Made by a program: the position numbers and the translations under genes. Source: Panopea generosa (taxonomy: Eukaryota > Mollusca > Bivalvia > Adapedonta > Hiatellidae). Taken from it: a stretch of 64,000 bases of DNA. The stretch spans positions 47,866,412 through 47,930,411 of the forward strand of contig CM055909.1 of assembly GCA_029582155.1 (NCBI GenBank), written 5' to 3'. The notes beneath the pieces are model-generated. The model was given only the letters and a program-made list of their open reading frames with translations, made no database searches and was not told where the DNA came from. Position 1 is the stretch's first letter; the number at the start of each line of letters is the position of its first letter. This document shows positions 22,620-35,309 of the stretch, piece after piece.

Positions 22620-24526
22620 AAAAATAGTAATTAATCACATAACTTGCCGCATAACTAGCGCGATTAGCTGCTGGGAATAATGGTACATACCAAGTTAAGC
22701 AAGTTGAACAATTTATATAATCAATTTATTTCTGATAACCTCTAACAACGAGTTAATGTTAATTATTGGCCTTCCGGTGAAAACACATTGTTAATTACAT
22801 ACAGTTGCAATTATCAACCGAATTTGCCGGTAGCGCGAAGTTTGACTGATTTAAAACAAAACGATCAAGGGGTGTTTCATCTGTCTGTATTTACAAGCAG
22901 AAATATTAGTAAGGAACGAGGACAAACAGCAGCTCGACGTATGAGGCAGTTTGTCAGTAACTTCAGGTAAAAGCCAATCAGTGATTTTTGTTCTTTGTTA
23001 CATAGTCAATAGAGGAGGTTGCCGATATTTCATTCATAGAAAGACCAAAATGAAAGAAGTCAATTGAGAAATGACAAGAAATATGTAAGACTCTTGAAAT
23101 TAATATTTGATGAAAGAACTGGGGTAAATAAAAGGTATACAATGTTCTGAGACTAATGTTGCACCGCCAAGTCTTGTTAAACTGAAAACACAGCTTGACA
23201 GAGATTTCAATATTGATAACACAAACGTTCGCACCGAGAAGTTAACCGTAGACTTTACATGTATGTGCATTTACAGGAAACATTCAAATGTGGAATAAAA
23301 ACATAGTTCGTCAGGAAATGCGATTGTGAATTTAATATTGATTGCTTCTTAAGTTATCAAATACTTATAATAAACACCCAGAGTTGAACTAATGCTAAGG
23401 TCGGTCCGATCCAAACCCAACCTCCACAAACTTATACCAACTTATTGGCCATCAGTATGCGTGGAAGAGAACTATACAATAAACAGGTTAGTTTCATTTA
23501 ACAAGTGTCTGAAACAATCCCTTGTTGTCTGGACTGTCAGAAAACACTGCACTTAAAAGTTGCACAAAAACTGAAAACTAGAAAAACAACTTCTCAAACA
23601 GGTTTTTGTTTTGCTTAAATTATGTTGATAAAGAAAAATTCACACACGCTGTAAACATTAAGCTATAAAATGCACCTTGAAAAACGTTCTATTCGCAATT
23701 TTTAGTAGAGCACTTGTCGCAACAACGGTCGTTTTTTTATGCACTGTGGCTCTATAATAACAAGAGCAAAAAGGCGGGTGCAGACGCTCTCCTTTTTTTC
23801 CCAAATCTATGTCATAGGTCAAAGGCAGTGAAGTAAACTGTTTAAACATAATGCGATTAGTTGAAAAAATCAATACTATTAATGAAAAAATATATAATAT
23901 AAATATATTAAAAAAAAATCTAAAAAAAAAAAAGAGATGTCGAAGAACAGCATTATCTCGACAATTTTAGCCTTGACACAGAACAGTATATTGTAATGTA
24001 CCATCAGAAGAAACAGTTATCTGTATGAATGAAACCATCTTTCATATTAGCAAAATAGTAGATACATGTATATATGTGCAAGTAGGTATATTAGGGCAGA
24101 ATATACACTATGTCTATGTCTGGCTATGGCTAGCTAGCCAGTACTTAAGCTGAAATGTATGTTATTTGATCTTGGTGTGGATGTGGGGGTGTATGTGCCA
24201 AAGTTTAATAAACAGGGCGGTGCAGTTTTAATACATTAAAAAAAAAGTTGGAGGGAGAGGGTGTCTTGGGATTGGTAAAAAAGTTGAAAAGGTGTATCTA
24301 ATTCAATAAAGAAAAAAAATCAAAAAAGCAATTGGAGGGGATGGGGGTCTTGGGGTTGGTAACAAAGGGGCAGAATAGTATTTAATTTAAAACAAAATAA
24401 AATTTTAAAAAAGTATGGAAATTTAGGTAAGTTTGCTATGTACATTGTTTGTATCTGCATTTCTGATTACGAGGGAGGTTTTGTTGATATTAAAAGCCAT
24501 TTCAACACTTTGCATGTTATATAGAA
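22620..24526 (+). other. Shared 3' flank of unit 2 with low-complexity tracts
   Basis: Continues the unit 3' flank (block near 22810 with AAAACAAAACGATCA). Poly-A and AT runs lie at about 23880-23935. From 24240 to 24375 are two diverged direct copies, about 85 bp apart, of a G-rich segment (TTGGAGGGAGAGGGTGTCTTGG). No gene seen. Confidence 0.5.
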
Positions 24527-24664
24527 AATACCACGTTGGTGCCTGATAGTCTTAACTTTATCAGGTGAGGTTGAGAAAAATATTAGGCACGAGCCATAGC
24601 GAGTTCTTGATTTTGTTAGAGTCAAACCAGATCAATTTTAGAATATCAGGCACTAATATGGTAT
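24527..24664. mobile_element. 138-bp TIR MITE, unit 3
   Basis: Inverted ends AATACCACGTTGGTGCCTGATA and the complement of TATCAGGCACTAATATGGTATT. The same element sits in the same flanks at 39469-39605 and 51649-51782, so it predates those duplications. Subterminal CCTGATAGTCTTAACTTTATCAGG forms a small hairpin. Confidence 0.7.
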
Positions 24665-25574
24665 TCTGTTTATCATGTTTTTGTTTTCGTGTTTAAAATT
24701 TACAAATGCAGTTTTGATTGAAGCTGCTCGAATCTATTATAATTATCATTTATATTTATTGACATAATAAACAGTTAATCAACGGTAAAACTGTGTTTAA
24801 ACTCAGTTTAACATAAACTAATTACGTCATCAATTTAAATCCGTTATCGAACACGAATTAATTATGTTGGACGATTAAACAAAGCTTAATCAAGATATAA
24901 CACTCAAAACGTCAGCGGGATATTAAAAGTAGAAGAAAATACAAGAAAAAATATCTGAAACCAGACAGCGTATACTGCTGGAAGATCACGAAATGTACAT
25001 AACATATCATAATTCTTTATTTACTAGACATATTTTCCCACTTTGATGGTCATATACAATTTTTCACATATCAAAGAAAAATCAAAATGTCGGTGTTCCT
25101 TGAACAACCGAAGCCATCCGAAACCAAATAATTAAATACTATTTCATCTACCAAACCGCCTACTGCAATTGGCCGATGTGATCATTTACATATAAACAAA
25201 TTGAATCTGTTGCCTGCATATATTTCTTCCTACTAGCTAGTGATAACTGTTATTATTGATGGCATTATTATATGAATTCTAACAGGTGGTGTAACCTCTC
25301 CAGAAATATCTGTGTGATCAACTGATATAAACATTTCACTTTGAGACGCGTGCCTGACAGAATATACTCTATTTAAGCCGGTTCTTGGATCGTTGGGGAC
25401 GCTAGCTTCTCCTTACTATTTCGGTAATTTGTAAATTTGATGATTCGTTTGACGCTTTTATCTTGGACTTGCAACCATTCTTGTGACATCCTTAATTGTG
25501 TTTAAGTGAGCAGTTATACTGTTACCTGGAAATTTGTGAACGGTTCTCAATATATTATATAATTTATTCAATAT
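24665..25574 (+). other. Leader region of unit 3
   Basis: Shared with units 4 and 5: TCTGAAACCAGACAGCG near 24955, then a leader with TATAAACATTTCA at 25326 and ACAGAATATACTCTATTTAAGCC. Probably holds the promoter and 5' non-coding exon of copy 3; not provable here. Confidence 0.4.
25326..25331 (+). promoter_or_regulatory. Candidate TATA box, unit 3
   Basis: TATAAA followed by CATTTCA, aligned with candidates in units 1 and 5. It lies about 4.5 kb from the start codon because of the insertion and array between. Confidence 0.3.
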
Positions 25575-25870
25575 GTATTTTTAAGTGTGAACCAGGGAAC
25601 GGCTCAGATTCATGAGATAATGTTAACTCGGACGCTGTAAACAATGCAATGTATTATTAAGTTTGGCCCAGGGAACGGCTCAGGTATCATGAGATAATGT
25701 TAACTCGGACGCTGTAAACAATGCTAAATATTATTAAGTGTGGCTCAGGGAACGGCTCAGGTATCATGCGATACTGTTAACTTGGACGCTGTAAACAATG
25801 CTAAATATTATTAAGTGTGGCTCAGGGAACGGCTCAGGTATCATGCAATACTGTTAACTCGGACGCTGTA
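25575..25870. repeat. 75/76-bp minisatellite, unit 3, first block (about 4 units)
   Basis: Units with GGGAACGGCTCAGGTATCATG and AACTCGGACGCTGTAAACAATGC. Separated from the second block at 28195 by about 2.3 kb of unrelated AT-rich DNA. Confidence 0.9.
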
Positions 25871-28194
25871 TAATGACGTGTGTCAGATGTTGGAGTACAT
25901 TACAAATATCTCGTACTTATCAAGTTTACAATATCGTCATTTATCGAAAATTTAATGGAGATTATAACATATGTCATTATATTAAATTATTGTTACTCTT
26001 TTTAAGTACAAAATAAAAAAAAATATTGAAAGAATTTGATTTTATAATATTCAAAACATACATTTCTAAAACGTCAAAAAACGTCTGTGTAAGATTTAAC
26101 TAAATCGTAAAACCGATTAAGAAAAACGCATGAAAATCAGTTTCGTGCTATGATTTTTTAGTTCAAAATCCATTATTTGAAGTGTTGTTAAGAGTTCTAA
26201 GCGACGTAACGATTACAAACCAGAAATCAACACAGCTGATAAACAAAATTTGCGAAGTAGGAAAAGTTATTTTCTTTCACCGACTCGCTATGTAAAACTC
26301 GTATTTAAAATGTCTTTTGTATATTCTACATACTCCGTTTTCTCAATAAAAACACTTCTTTATACCATTTTATTTAATTCTCTTTGACGAATTATTGATA
26401 TTTCTCACTGGATTATTTTATGGTAATCCAATGTTTCAAACAGTAAATTATGAAAAAAAATGTTTTAATTTTTTGCCCTTTCATATAGATTTAAGAAAAA
26501 ATATTTAACAAAAAGTACTTTAGTTTTTTTATTATACCTAATATATCTAATGGCGAATTTAGGTCAAAACAAATAAATAATATGTAAATGCATAAAATAA
26601 GAATATGACTTTTGGTGATCACTTGATGAAATATAATTCGATCTTACACCAAAGTAAACAAATATCCTCTTTTTAATATCAATCTATTTTAGAGAAAAAA
26701 CTGAAGTATTATCTACATTAAGTGAAATTAATTTTCTAGCCGCGATGTAACATTTGTAAAGTAGTTGACAAAAGTAAATTCTAACAAAATTTGTCGTATT
26801 TTCTGACAGTGTGGCCGGTTTGGAAGTTAAAGATGTTTATACATACAACGTATGTCTTCATATATGATTTTGGTGTTATTTTCCCACTGTCTAGCCATGA
26901 TGTAAATGTAAGACCGTAAAAACAATTAAAGTTAACGTCATTTTCTACAGGCATATAAAGTGCAATAAGAGGTCAATTACCGATTATTTCGTCTACAACA
27001 TAATAATACATTTGCTATGTCAAAGTTTTAATCTAGTCTGTCTTCTAAACTTTATTATATTATCCCATACAGTGATTCAATTAGCCAACCAATCAATCAA
27101 AACCAATAAGTCAATCATTTATTAAAAATCAATATATTGAATATTCTTATGTGGTTGTATTTTAATATAACCATGATATATTTTACTAAATAAAGTACTA
27201 TAGTTACCGTCAACAATTAAGGAAAGTTGTATATTACATCCCGTTTTCTTTTTCAATCATAAAATGTAAAGCGTTCCTTTGACTTATAGTTATCTTTATT
27301 GTTCGATTATGGTTTCTTATCCGCATTGCTGCGCGCACAAAATGACCTATTTATGTGTCGACGTGCCGTAAAACACCATTCATTCATTCATTATCCGCAT
27401 TGTAACGGGTGTTAATTTGATCATGAGACTTAATTTTGGTCACATGACTTTATCTTTCTGCACTGCGATTGGTAACATTTGTAACCCCAAGTGTACCGCT
27501 TTTGTGCGGTTTAAGACCAAGAGTTTATGTTTAGGCCTTTTTGGGACAAGAAGCAATAGATGGAAATAATCAAAATTATGTTTTAATTTAGAACTTTTCA
27601 AATTAACATTACGAAGAAAGTAAAAATGGATATTACTTAAATTTATACACTACATCATTAACCGTTTTTGAAGAAGTATTTTCTACAAATTAATTAACAC
27701 AACGTTCTTTCATACATTACCAAAACGACATCAGATTCTTGAATACTGTATGAAAAAATGTGCTTACTGATACCGGATTGCTGAATACTGTAGATAAAAT
27801 CTGTTTACCGAAATCGGACTCCTGCATATGATAAAAGTGATTACACTGAACGTATTTATGCAATTGCATGCTATTGTGCGTTTGGTTGCTGAAACATGCA
27901 TTCATAAACGGATATAATCAAACGGCTTCAATATATATATTGGACTTTATGTATAAATAGCATGAAATTATAAAATCATGAAGAAAAAAGAAATATTGTA
28001 AGAAAAAGAAACACATTACCCTATTTAATAAAAGTTTCTTGTAATATTAACATCAAAGTTTTGTTATTTATATCTACGTTTGATATATAAATACTAACTG
28101 AACCGTTTAATTAAAGCCGAAAATCGACACGTTACGTCGTGTTACGGACCATAGGCCAACATCTGACGCAACGTCGTATGCAATGCGATAAGTG
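25871..28194. other. 2.3-kb AT-rich insertion splitting the unit 3 array
   Basis: Very AT-rich, no open frame of note. 26065-26340 matches 40635-40910 in unit 4, where the intervening part is deleted. At 27335-27397 a fragment with GACGTGCCGTAAAACACC followed by (ATTC)n looks like the 3' tail of a SINE. The nature of the rest is unknown. Confidence 0.5.
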
Positions 28195-29345
28195 TGACCC
28201 AGGGAATAACTCAGGTATCATGCGATACTGTTAACTCGGAGGATGTTAACAACGCTATGGATTTAAGTGTTACCCAGGGAACGGCTCAATAGCATGACAT
28301 ACCATTAACTCTGATGCTGTAAACATAATTTTTTTAAGTGTTACCTATGGAACGGATCAGGTATCTTGACTGTAAACTTCGACGCTGTTAACAATGCGAT
28401 GTATTATTATGTGTGACCTACGGAAGGGCTCAGGTGTCATGTGATACCATTAACTCTGATGCTGTATACAATGCTATGTATTTTGAAGTGTGACCCATGG
28501 AACGGCTCAATATCATGAGATACCACAACTCGGACGCTGTTTGTGTATATAAGGTGTACCTCGAGGAACGGCTCAATATCATGAGATACAATTAACTCAG
28601 ACGCTGTTCAGAATGCTATGTATTTTTAGTGTGACCTAAGGAACAGCTCAATATTATGAGATACCATTAACTCGGACGCTGTAAATAATACTATGTATTT
28701 TAAGTGTGAAATTGGGAACAACTCAATATACCATTAACACGGACGCTGTTAAGAATGCTATGTATTTTAACTGTGACCTAATGAACGGCTCAATAGCATG
28801 AGATACCGTTAACTCGGACGCTGTTAAGAATGCTAAGTATTTTAAGTGTGACCCATTGAACAGCTCAATATCATAATATACCATTAACACGGACGTTGTT
28901 AAGAATGCTATGTATTTTAAGTGTGACCTAATGAACGGCTCAATAGCATGAGATACCATTAACTCTGGCGCTGTTAAGAATGCTATGTATTTTAAGTGTG
29001 ATCCATTGAACAGCTCAATATCATAAGATACAATTAACACGGACGCTGTTAATAATGCTATGTATTTTAAGTGTGTCCTAGTGAACGGCTCATTAGCATG
29101 AGATACCATTAACTCGTACGCTGTTAATAATGCTATGTATTTTAAGTGTGACCTAGTGAACGGCTCAATATCATGAGATACCATTTACTTGGACGCTGTT
29201 AAGAATGCTATGTATTTTAAGTGTGACCCATTGAACGGCTCAATATCATGAGATACCATTAACTAGGACGCTTGTATTTTTAATGTGACCGAGGGAACGG
29301 CTCAAACATCATGAGATAATGTTAACTCGTATTCTATGTATTATT
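28195..29345. repeat. 75-bp minisatellite, unit 3, second block (about 15 units)
   Basis: Diverged units with GAACGGCTCAATAxCATGAGATACCA and ACTCGGACGCTGTTAAGAATGC. The two halves of neighbouring units alternate (TCATAATATACC against GCATGAGATACC), hinting at a two-unit higher-order period near 28720-29100. The 153-codon minus-strand frame is a repeat translation. Confidence 0.9.
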
Positions 29346-29787
29346 AAGCGCAATTCCAGAAATCATGAGACACCGGGTAATTGGACGTTGTATGTATCAT
29401 AATTTAAGGGTGACATTATGAACGGTACCTACATATCCATTAAATGCTCACAGTTCCGAGTATTTATGGCAAAAGTCTGCAAGAAGTGAAACTTACAATG
29501 TCGTAACTACACTAAATGATGCAAAATAACTAGTCGCATCATACTGACATCGAGTCGAAAAGTACAAAGTAAGTCATGAGCAACAAATGAAGAAACTGCT
29601 TGTATCATTTTAAAACTAGATTGTTTGATCCGGCCGGGAAATGAACCTGCACGGACCAGCACGTGAGATAAACATATGACCATTATTGTATTTTAGTGTC
29701 ATGTGAAATGCTTTGATGATTTGTTTGTTCAAATAAGTTTTGTTTTGTCCTTCATAAATTTGACTTCAATTTTGTTTTCAGAATAAC

Positions 29788-31670
29788 ATGTTTTCCGAAA
29801 TAAGACGCAATGTTTTGGTTGTTCTTTTATGTGTGCCCACCATGCCACAAGTACATGGTATAAAACTAGAGGGATCTGAAAGGTAATATAACTATATTAT
29901 AGGGTAGTTTTATTTTAGTTATACGTCCTATTTCTTGAATTCTTTCCATTTCAGTTGATAAAGTTGAAAGCATTGATCATTTTCCGCAATTAGATATTTA
30001 ACTAGATTTGCAACATCAACAAAGCAACAAGCACCCAACAACAACCAATAGTGTGATTTTTGTTTGCTTTCCAAACACATACTACTACTACTACTACTAC
30101 TACTTACGTCTCGCTATAAAGTTACGCTCCTTTTGGTGACGATAGGGCGCTTATTGCAAAACAAACGTTTTATAAATACAGTAGAACTTTGTTGGCTCGA
30201 ACACGGATGGCTGGAACACCACATATAGCCCAACCCACTTAACTGGTCCCGACAAAATTCCTATTTCGATGTATATTCTTGTACATGTATGGTATTATGT
30301 CGAACAATACATTGCTCGAACAACCTTTAACTCGAAATATTTTGACCAAGCCAGTCGGGTTCGAGCCATCGAAGTTCTACTGTACCTTGTACAAAGAATA
30401 GGAGATGAACTCGCACCCAGCTGACTATTAGTAGTAACTTGATTCTGTTTTGTTGGTTATGTTTCAGAGCTGTAGACGGTGTAACAGATTATCTGAGGGA
30501 GAGCTGGTTAATATGGTTCATAGGTATGGACATCAACAAAGATGGGTTTTTGTCTGTAATAGATCGGGATATAGAAAGGTAATACATTTAAGGAATTCAC
30601 TGTTACACACAGTATTTGTTTAGCATTCATATGCTATAATTGGTGGACTTCTATTGGATATGAGCATATAATAGTCCCGTTGCAGTATTTTATTACGTTC
30701 AAGAGTTATTTCCTTTGTTTACAGATGTTTCGATTCCCAAAAAGGCTGGACATATCAAATCACTGAAGCTATAGTTTTATGTTTGTATGAGCATATAAGT
30801 TTATAGAATAACAGAAATAAAATATCGTTCTGTTTTTCAAGATGTGCATAATTTTACTGACAGCGTATATATTGCGTCTTTTTAATGAGGCGTAACGCTT
30901 TATTTTAACATATACCAGGCTATATTAAATTTATGTTATATCCAGTTTTTCTGGTGGATGAAAACTTCAGGATGAATCTGAGTAGAACCGTTCTTTCGCA
31001 AGTGACTGGCAAACATTATCACATAAAGATTTTGGACTCCAATTACGACCTCAGTGGTGAGAAGTAAGTGATCACGTGGACAATTCGTCCACGGAGAGTT
31101 CTTAGCTATTGTATCAAGCAGACAACGAACAGAAATGACGAAGGACGCTGTTAAACGAAATAAAAATCAGCTAGTTTATTCCAATAAATAATATTGTTTC
31201 CTTGCAGGGATATGTTAACAGCTGCCTTCGAGTTGAGCCCTGAAAAGTTATCCGAAATGATTTATTCAACTAAACTTTGGTGGGAGGAGTTCATCCTACA
31301 AGGTGACAACTCGAACAAAATTTCTAAGGAAGACTTCGTTCAATACTTAAGTAAAAGATATCTGGAGGACAAACATTTTAGAGCCAATGCTGTGGTTTTT
31401 CAAGATATAATCGGTGAAATAACTGATGCCGATGAAGATGGAAAAATATCCAAGGATGAATTCTTTGCTATTGAAAATGCTTTCAATTTCAAGAATAAAA
31501 AAATTACAGAAGAGTTTTTTTACGCATTCAAACCTATTGAGGATAAAGTACCAATGAAACAGATGGCTAGAGCATGGGCAGATTTTAATGCCAATAATCA
31601 TGAAACAAATAATTTTGTCAGAAAATATATGATTAAAATTTTTGGTTTGCAAGATCAGTTCACGTATTGA
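29788..31670 (+). CDS. Secreted SCP-like EF-hand protein, copy 3 (3 exons)
   Basis: Coding exons are 29788-29882, 30468-30578 and 31208-31670; 222 aa, GT/AG, phase 2. The start follows the acceptor TTTTGTTTTCAG plus AATAAC. Signal peptide: basic RR at 6-7, then NVLVVLLCVPTM, cleavage probably after VHG. EF1 loop 53-64 is DINKDGFLSVID. EF3 loop 142-153 is DADEDGKISKDE, with Ala at position 2 where the sisters have Val, which should not affect binding. EF2 and EF4 are degenerate. Exon 2 and its flanks are nearly identical to pseudogene copy 2 (REWLIWFIG-type residues RESWLIWFIGMD), whereas exon 3 is nearly identical to copy 4, so the gene is a mosaic. No disabling change is seen. Inferred role: export-pathway or extracellular calcium-binding protein. 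Confidence 0.9.
30179..30382. mobile_element. Intact 204-bp MITE in intron 1, copy 3
   Basis: Flanked by TA on both sides. The left end CAGTAGAACTTTGTTGGCTC pairs with the complement of the right end GAGCCATCGAAGTTCTACTG. Contains a single copy of the segment that forms the 102-bp array in copy 2. No coding capacity. Confidence 0.85.
30930..31115 (-). mobile_element. Intronic SINE, copy 3
   Basis: Orthologous with the intron 2 SINE of the other copies. Here the tRNA-like head is decayed (GACCTCAGTGGTGAGAAGTAAG) and box B is barely recognisable. Confidence 0.5.
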
Positions 31671-34624
31671 TGCATATTCATGCAATTACTATTTTTATTT
31701 GATATATTCACTGCTAAAATACACAAACTTTACCAGTTATTGAACTATTTTGATCAAATGATTTGCATGTAAGAACATTCGATTGAAAAAGACACACCAC
31801 AATTGACATATTCATGTACAAGTTACAAATACTTGCATTTTTACTTTAACTTTTGGTTATTTGCTTGAAGGGATGCACGGTAGGTCTGCAATCATGCCGG
31901 AGTATGCTATTTTAATTTCACTTTTCATTTGCATCATGAAATCATATAATTTACAGAAACAATGTAAGGAGGATAAAATATCAAAACTGACATATGTTGA
32001 TCGCAAGGAAGAACGCTATACATGTTTCTTTAATAAATATTAAAGTTTAATGTTTGATTATTTGCTTTGTTTGTTTCCTTTGAATAAATATATATAATCA
32101 AATCATGTTTTTGAGTTCTTTTAAATAGTAAATAAATATTCCTATAAATTGCATTGATTTGAAGAAGGTAGTGTGAACGAACACGTATATGAATCATATC
32201 AAATTTAAAACAAAAATATCCGCTTTGCCCTCTGTATATTTTGGTTGTTATTTATGGCATTTGTTCTACTGTAATTATTTAATAACCAATACAAATTGAC
32301 CAAATTGAAACAAGTGTTTGAGATTATAATTCCACATATAGGTTTTTATTCACAAAAAGGTATATGTTATCTTTCTTGTTGTCTAATTCATGATATGATC
32401 ACATATAAACACATTGTGATAAAATTAGTGAGAAATATGAACTTCAATTTAATATCAATTATAATAATTTTCAGAAACAAGTGGACAATGAAGCCCGGAA
32501 TCTCCAAACTGTGGTACATGATATAGTGATAAAAAATATATTATTTTAAGAGCCACAACTATGTATGTAACATAAACGTTATTTGAGGTTACACGGCATT
32601 TTGGTACCTTGATGAAAATCTCACTACAAATACTAGATTTAGAAGTCACTCAAATACATGTTTTTATCAGATTAACATATCATCGAAGATATTATGGCAA
32701 TAATTAGAGCTGTAAAGATGCAAAGTTTGCTAGAACGTACCCTAGACAAATATAGCAATGTTTAATGAATGTACTGATTTAAGGGCTATGGCATCAACAC
32801 TAAGTATTGAAACCTGTCTGATATGGTTACATAACTAGTACATGCGTTTTTCGAATACAAGTGTCATAACTCTTACATTTATTTAGTTCTCCGATTTACC
32901 ATGTTTCAACTTGCCAATGCCCTGTATTTGACTGGTAGTGAAATAACATTTCATGCGGACTATTTTAATATTTTTCATTCAAATACGTGCCCAACATATT
33001 GCCATCGAAAAGTATACAATTGTATTTAAGCCAAAAGGATCAATAGGATACTAGAATAAATGCTTTTCCCGACGATATGCATTAATGTTCGGTACGAAAT
33101 CACAACATTTACTCCGTAGATTATCTCGTTGTTGTGTTATCTCAGAAATAACAAAAATATATTTAAATGTAAAATTATTTATAAGTTCTAAGACATAGCT
33201 CATAGACAGAAACATTTCAAAATCCTAGTTGTTCTTAGTAGGTCTATCAGTTGTATTGCGTTCGAGTCGCGCATTAATTTATAACATTTGTCAATTTTTA
33301 ATGTTTTTTAATGGTCTTAAGTCTTTCAAAATTATTTAAACATTACTATATGCATTTTTTTACTAATATTTACGATACTTTGCTTTTAAATGCAGTTCTT
33401 TTGGATCCAGTAGTTAAACTTCTTTTCACCGCGCATTTATTCTTATAGAGGTGTACTTTAAAATTTTTGGGTGGCAGTCGGCCAAGTGGACAGCGTTAGA
33501 AAGCCAGCATTGGTACTATGGCATTTGGGGTAAGCTCTAGGCAAAAAACAGTAATTATTAATCACATAATTTGCTGCATAACTAGTGCGCTTAGCTGGTT
33601 CAAATGACACATAGTAAAGCAAGTTTAACATTTGATCTAATCAATTGATTTCTTTCATCCTCTGACAATGAGTCAGATTTAATTATTATCCTTCTGGTGA
33701 ACTGTTAATTACATACAGTTGCAATTAACAACGGATGTTACCGGTAGCCCGAAGATTGATTGATTTGAAACTAAACGGTACAGTGGTGCCCCATATGTCA
33801 TTGTATTTTCCTGTGGAAATGTTAGTAAGGCAAGAGGACAGAGAACAGCTCGACATGTAAGGCAGCTTGTCAGTTGCTTAAGTGTAAGCCCACCATTGAA
33901 TTTTTGTTCTTTATTACATAGTAAATAAAAACACATTTACAGAATTTCAATTCATAGAAAGACCAAAATGAAAAAAGCGAAACATTGTATTGTTGATCAA
34001 CCACTGCGCTGACATATGATAAGAAAAGAAAGGACCATGTTTCATCCAAGACGTATGAGACTAGGCTTTGAAATTTAATTATAACCTTCAAACATAAATT
34101 TTGTCGTTCTTTACATTTTAATGAATATGTTTGGGGTGACAAAATAACCAAAACGAAATTCATTCAGGAAAGTCATTATACGACTACAACCACTAAAGCA
34201 CGGAATACGTTTTTATTTGTGATTCCTTTATATAATATAACTGGAAAATGTAATCTAAATGATAAAGTACATACTTACATACCAATTCAATAAACATTAA
34301 TTTTCATTTATTTTGTTGTTTATAACATTATCAAACGTTATTGTAGTTATATTGTAGCCGTGAATGTTAACAGGTCTAACCGTATCTTTGTCCTCACCTT
34401 ATATACTTCAAATTTAGATACATATCCGAAAGAAAAAATATACTGTATTTAACTCTGTGTGTGAACTTCGTTACTGATTGGTGGGTACGCTTCTTTCAGC
34501 CAAAATATTTTGGTATTTAAAAACGGTTCTTTGGACCCTGTAACCGTTCTTGCGACATCCTTAATTGTCAGCAGGTGAACGGGTAAACGTTTTACTACTC
34601 TCGGGGATTGTGTTCTATGTGGTA
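31671..34624 (+). other. 3' UTR and shared 3' flank of unit 3, leader of the relic unit
   Basis: Contains AATAAA at 32083-32088 in the conserved TTTGAATAAATATATATAATC block, the conserved block near 33725-33885, and a type 1 leader near 34370-34580. No independent gene seen. Frames in this stretch differ between units. Confidence 0.5.
32083..32088 (+). terminator. Polyadenylation signal AATAAA, copy 3
   Basis: Within TTTGAATAAATATATATAATC, about 410 bp after the stop codon, aligned with units 1, 4 and 5. Confidence 0.55.
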
Positions 34625-34835
34625 TTTTAAATATGACTAAGAGAACTGGTCAATATCATGAGATACCGTTAATTCTGACGCTGTAAATGATGCTAGGTAC
34701 TATAAAAAATGGTGGCTCGGGGAACGGCTAAGTAGTGTGAAGTATCGTTAATTCCGTCGCTGTAAATGGTGTTATGTACTATTAAGTGTGGCTCAGGGAA
34801 CGGATCAATATCGTGAGATACCGTTATGTATACAT
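34625..34835. repeat. 75/76-bp minisatellite remnant (about 3 units)
   Basis: Three diverged units (GAACGGCTAAGTAGTGTGAAG, GAACGGATCAATATCGTGAG) upstream of the relic gene, the smallest array of the series. Confidence 0.8.
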
Positions 34836-34840
34836 CATGT

Positions 34841-35309
34841 ACATTTGAAAAGTCTGAAATGTAATATCAAAGGCAGTTGTTGTTTGCTAGCGTAATAATT
34901 ACATCTAAATTCTTGCATTTATTCCTGAAACGAATAATAATATACTAATTTCAAAAGCATTCGTCATTTGTACTCCACAATAACTTCTTAGCTAGTGTTA
35001 TCTGTACATTATACTTTATACAAGCTAATAAGCAACACAACAACAAGCAATATATTTATATTTCATTTCAATATCTATGATATTACTATCAATGTTTCAC
35101 TACAAAGTTACGTCCTGTAGGGCGGTGCTCGCAATAGGAAATTCAAGAAAAAAAATATTTTAGAAGAGTTTTTCTATGCATACACACCTATTCAAGATTA
35201 AGTACCAATGCGACAGATGTCTAGATCATGGACGATTTGAATGCCGACAAAAATAAAACAAATAATTTCGTCAGAAATTTTTGGTTTGCAAGATCAGTTC
35301 ACGTATTGA
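34841..35309 (+). pseudogene. Relic EF-hand gene with most exons deleted
   Basis: The end of exon 1 and its donor region survive at about 34841-34867 (TTTGAAAAGTCTGAAATGTAATAT against GGATCTGAAAGGTAATAT in copy 3). Intron 1 follows with the CGTCCTxTxGGGCGGTGCTCGCAATA stretch and then jumps directly to the middle of exon 3 at 35141-35309. Exon 2, the MITE, intron 2 and the first half of exon 3 are gone. The exon 3 part has an in-frame TAA (ATTCAAGATTAAGTACC) and an internal deletion before GGTTTGCAAGATCAGTTC. The 3' flank continues normally, with AATAAA at 35825-35830. Confidence 0.85.
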
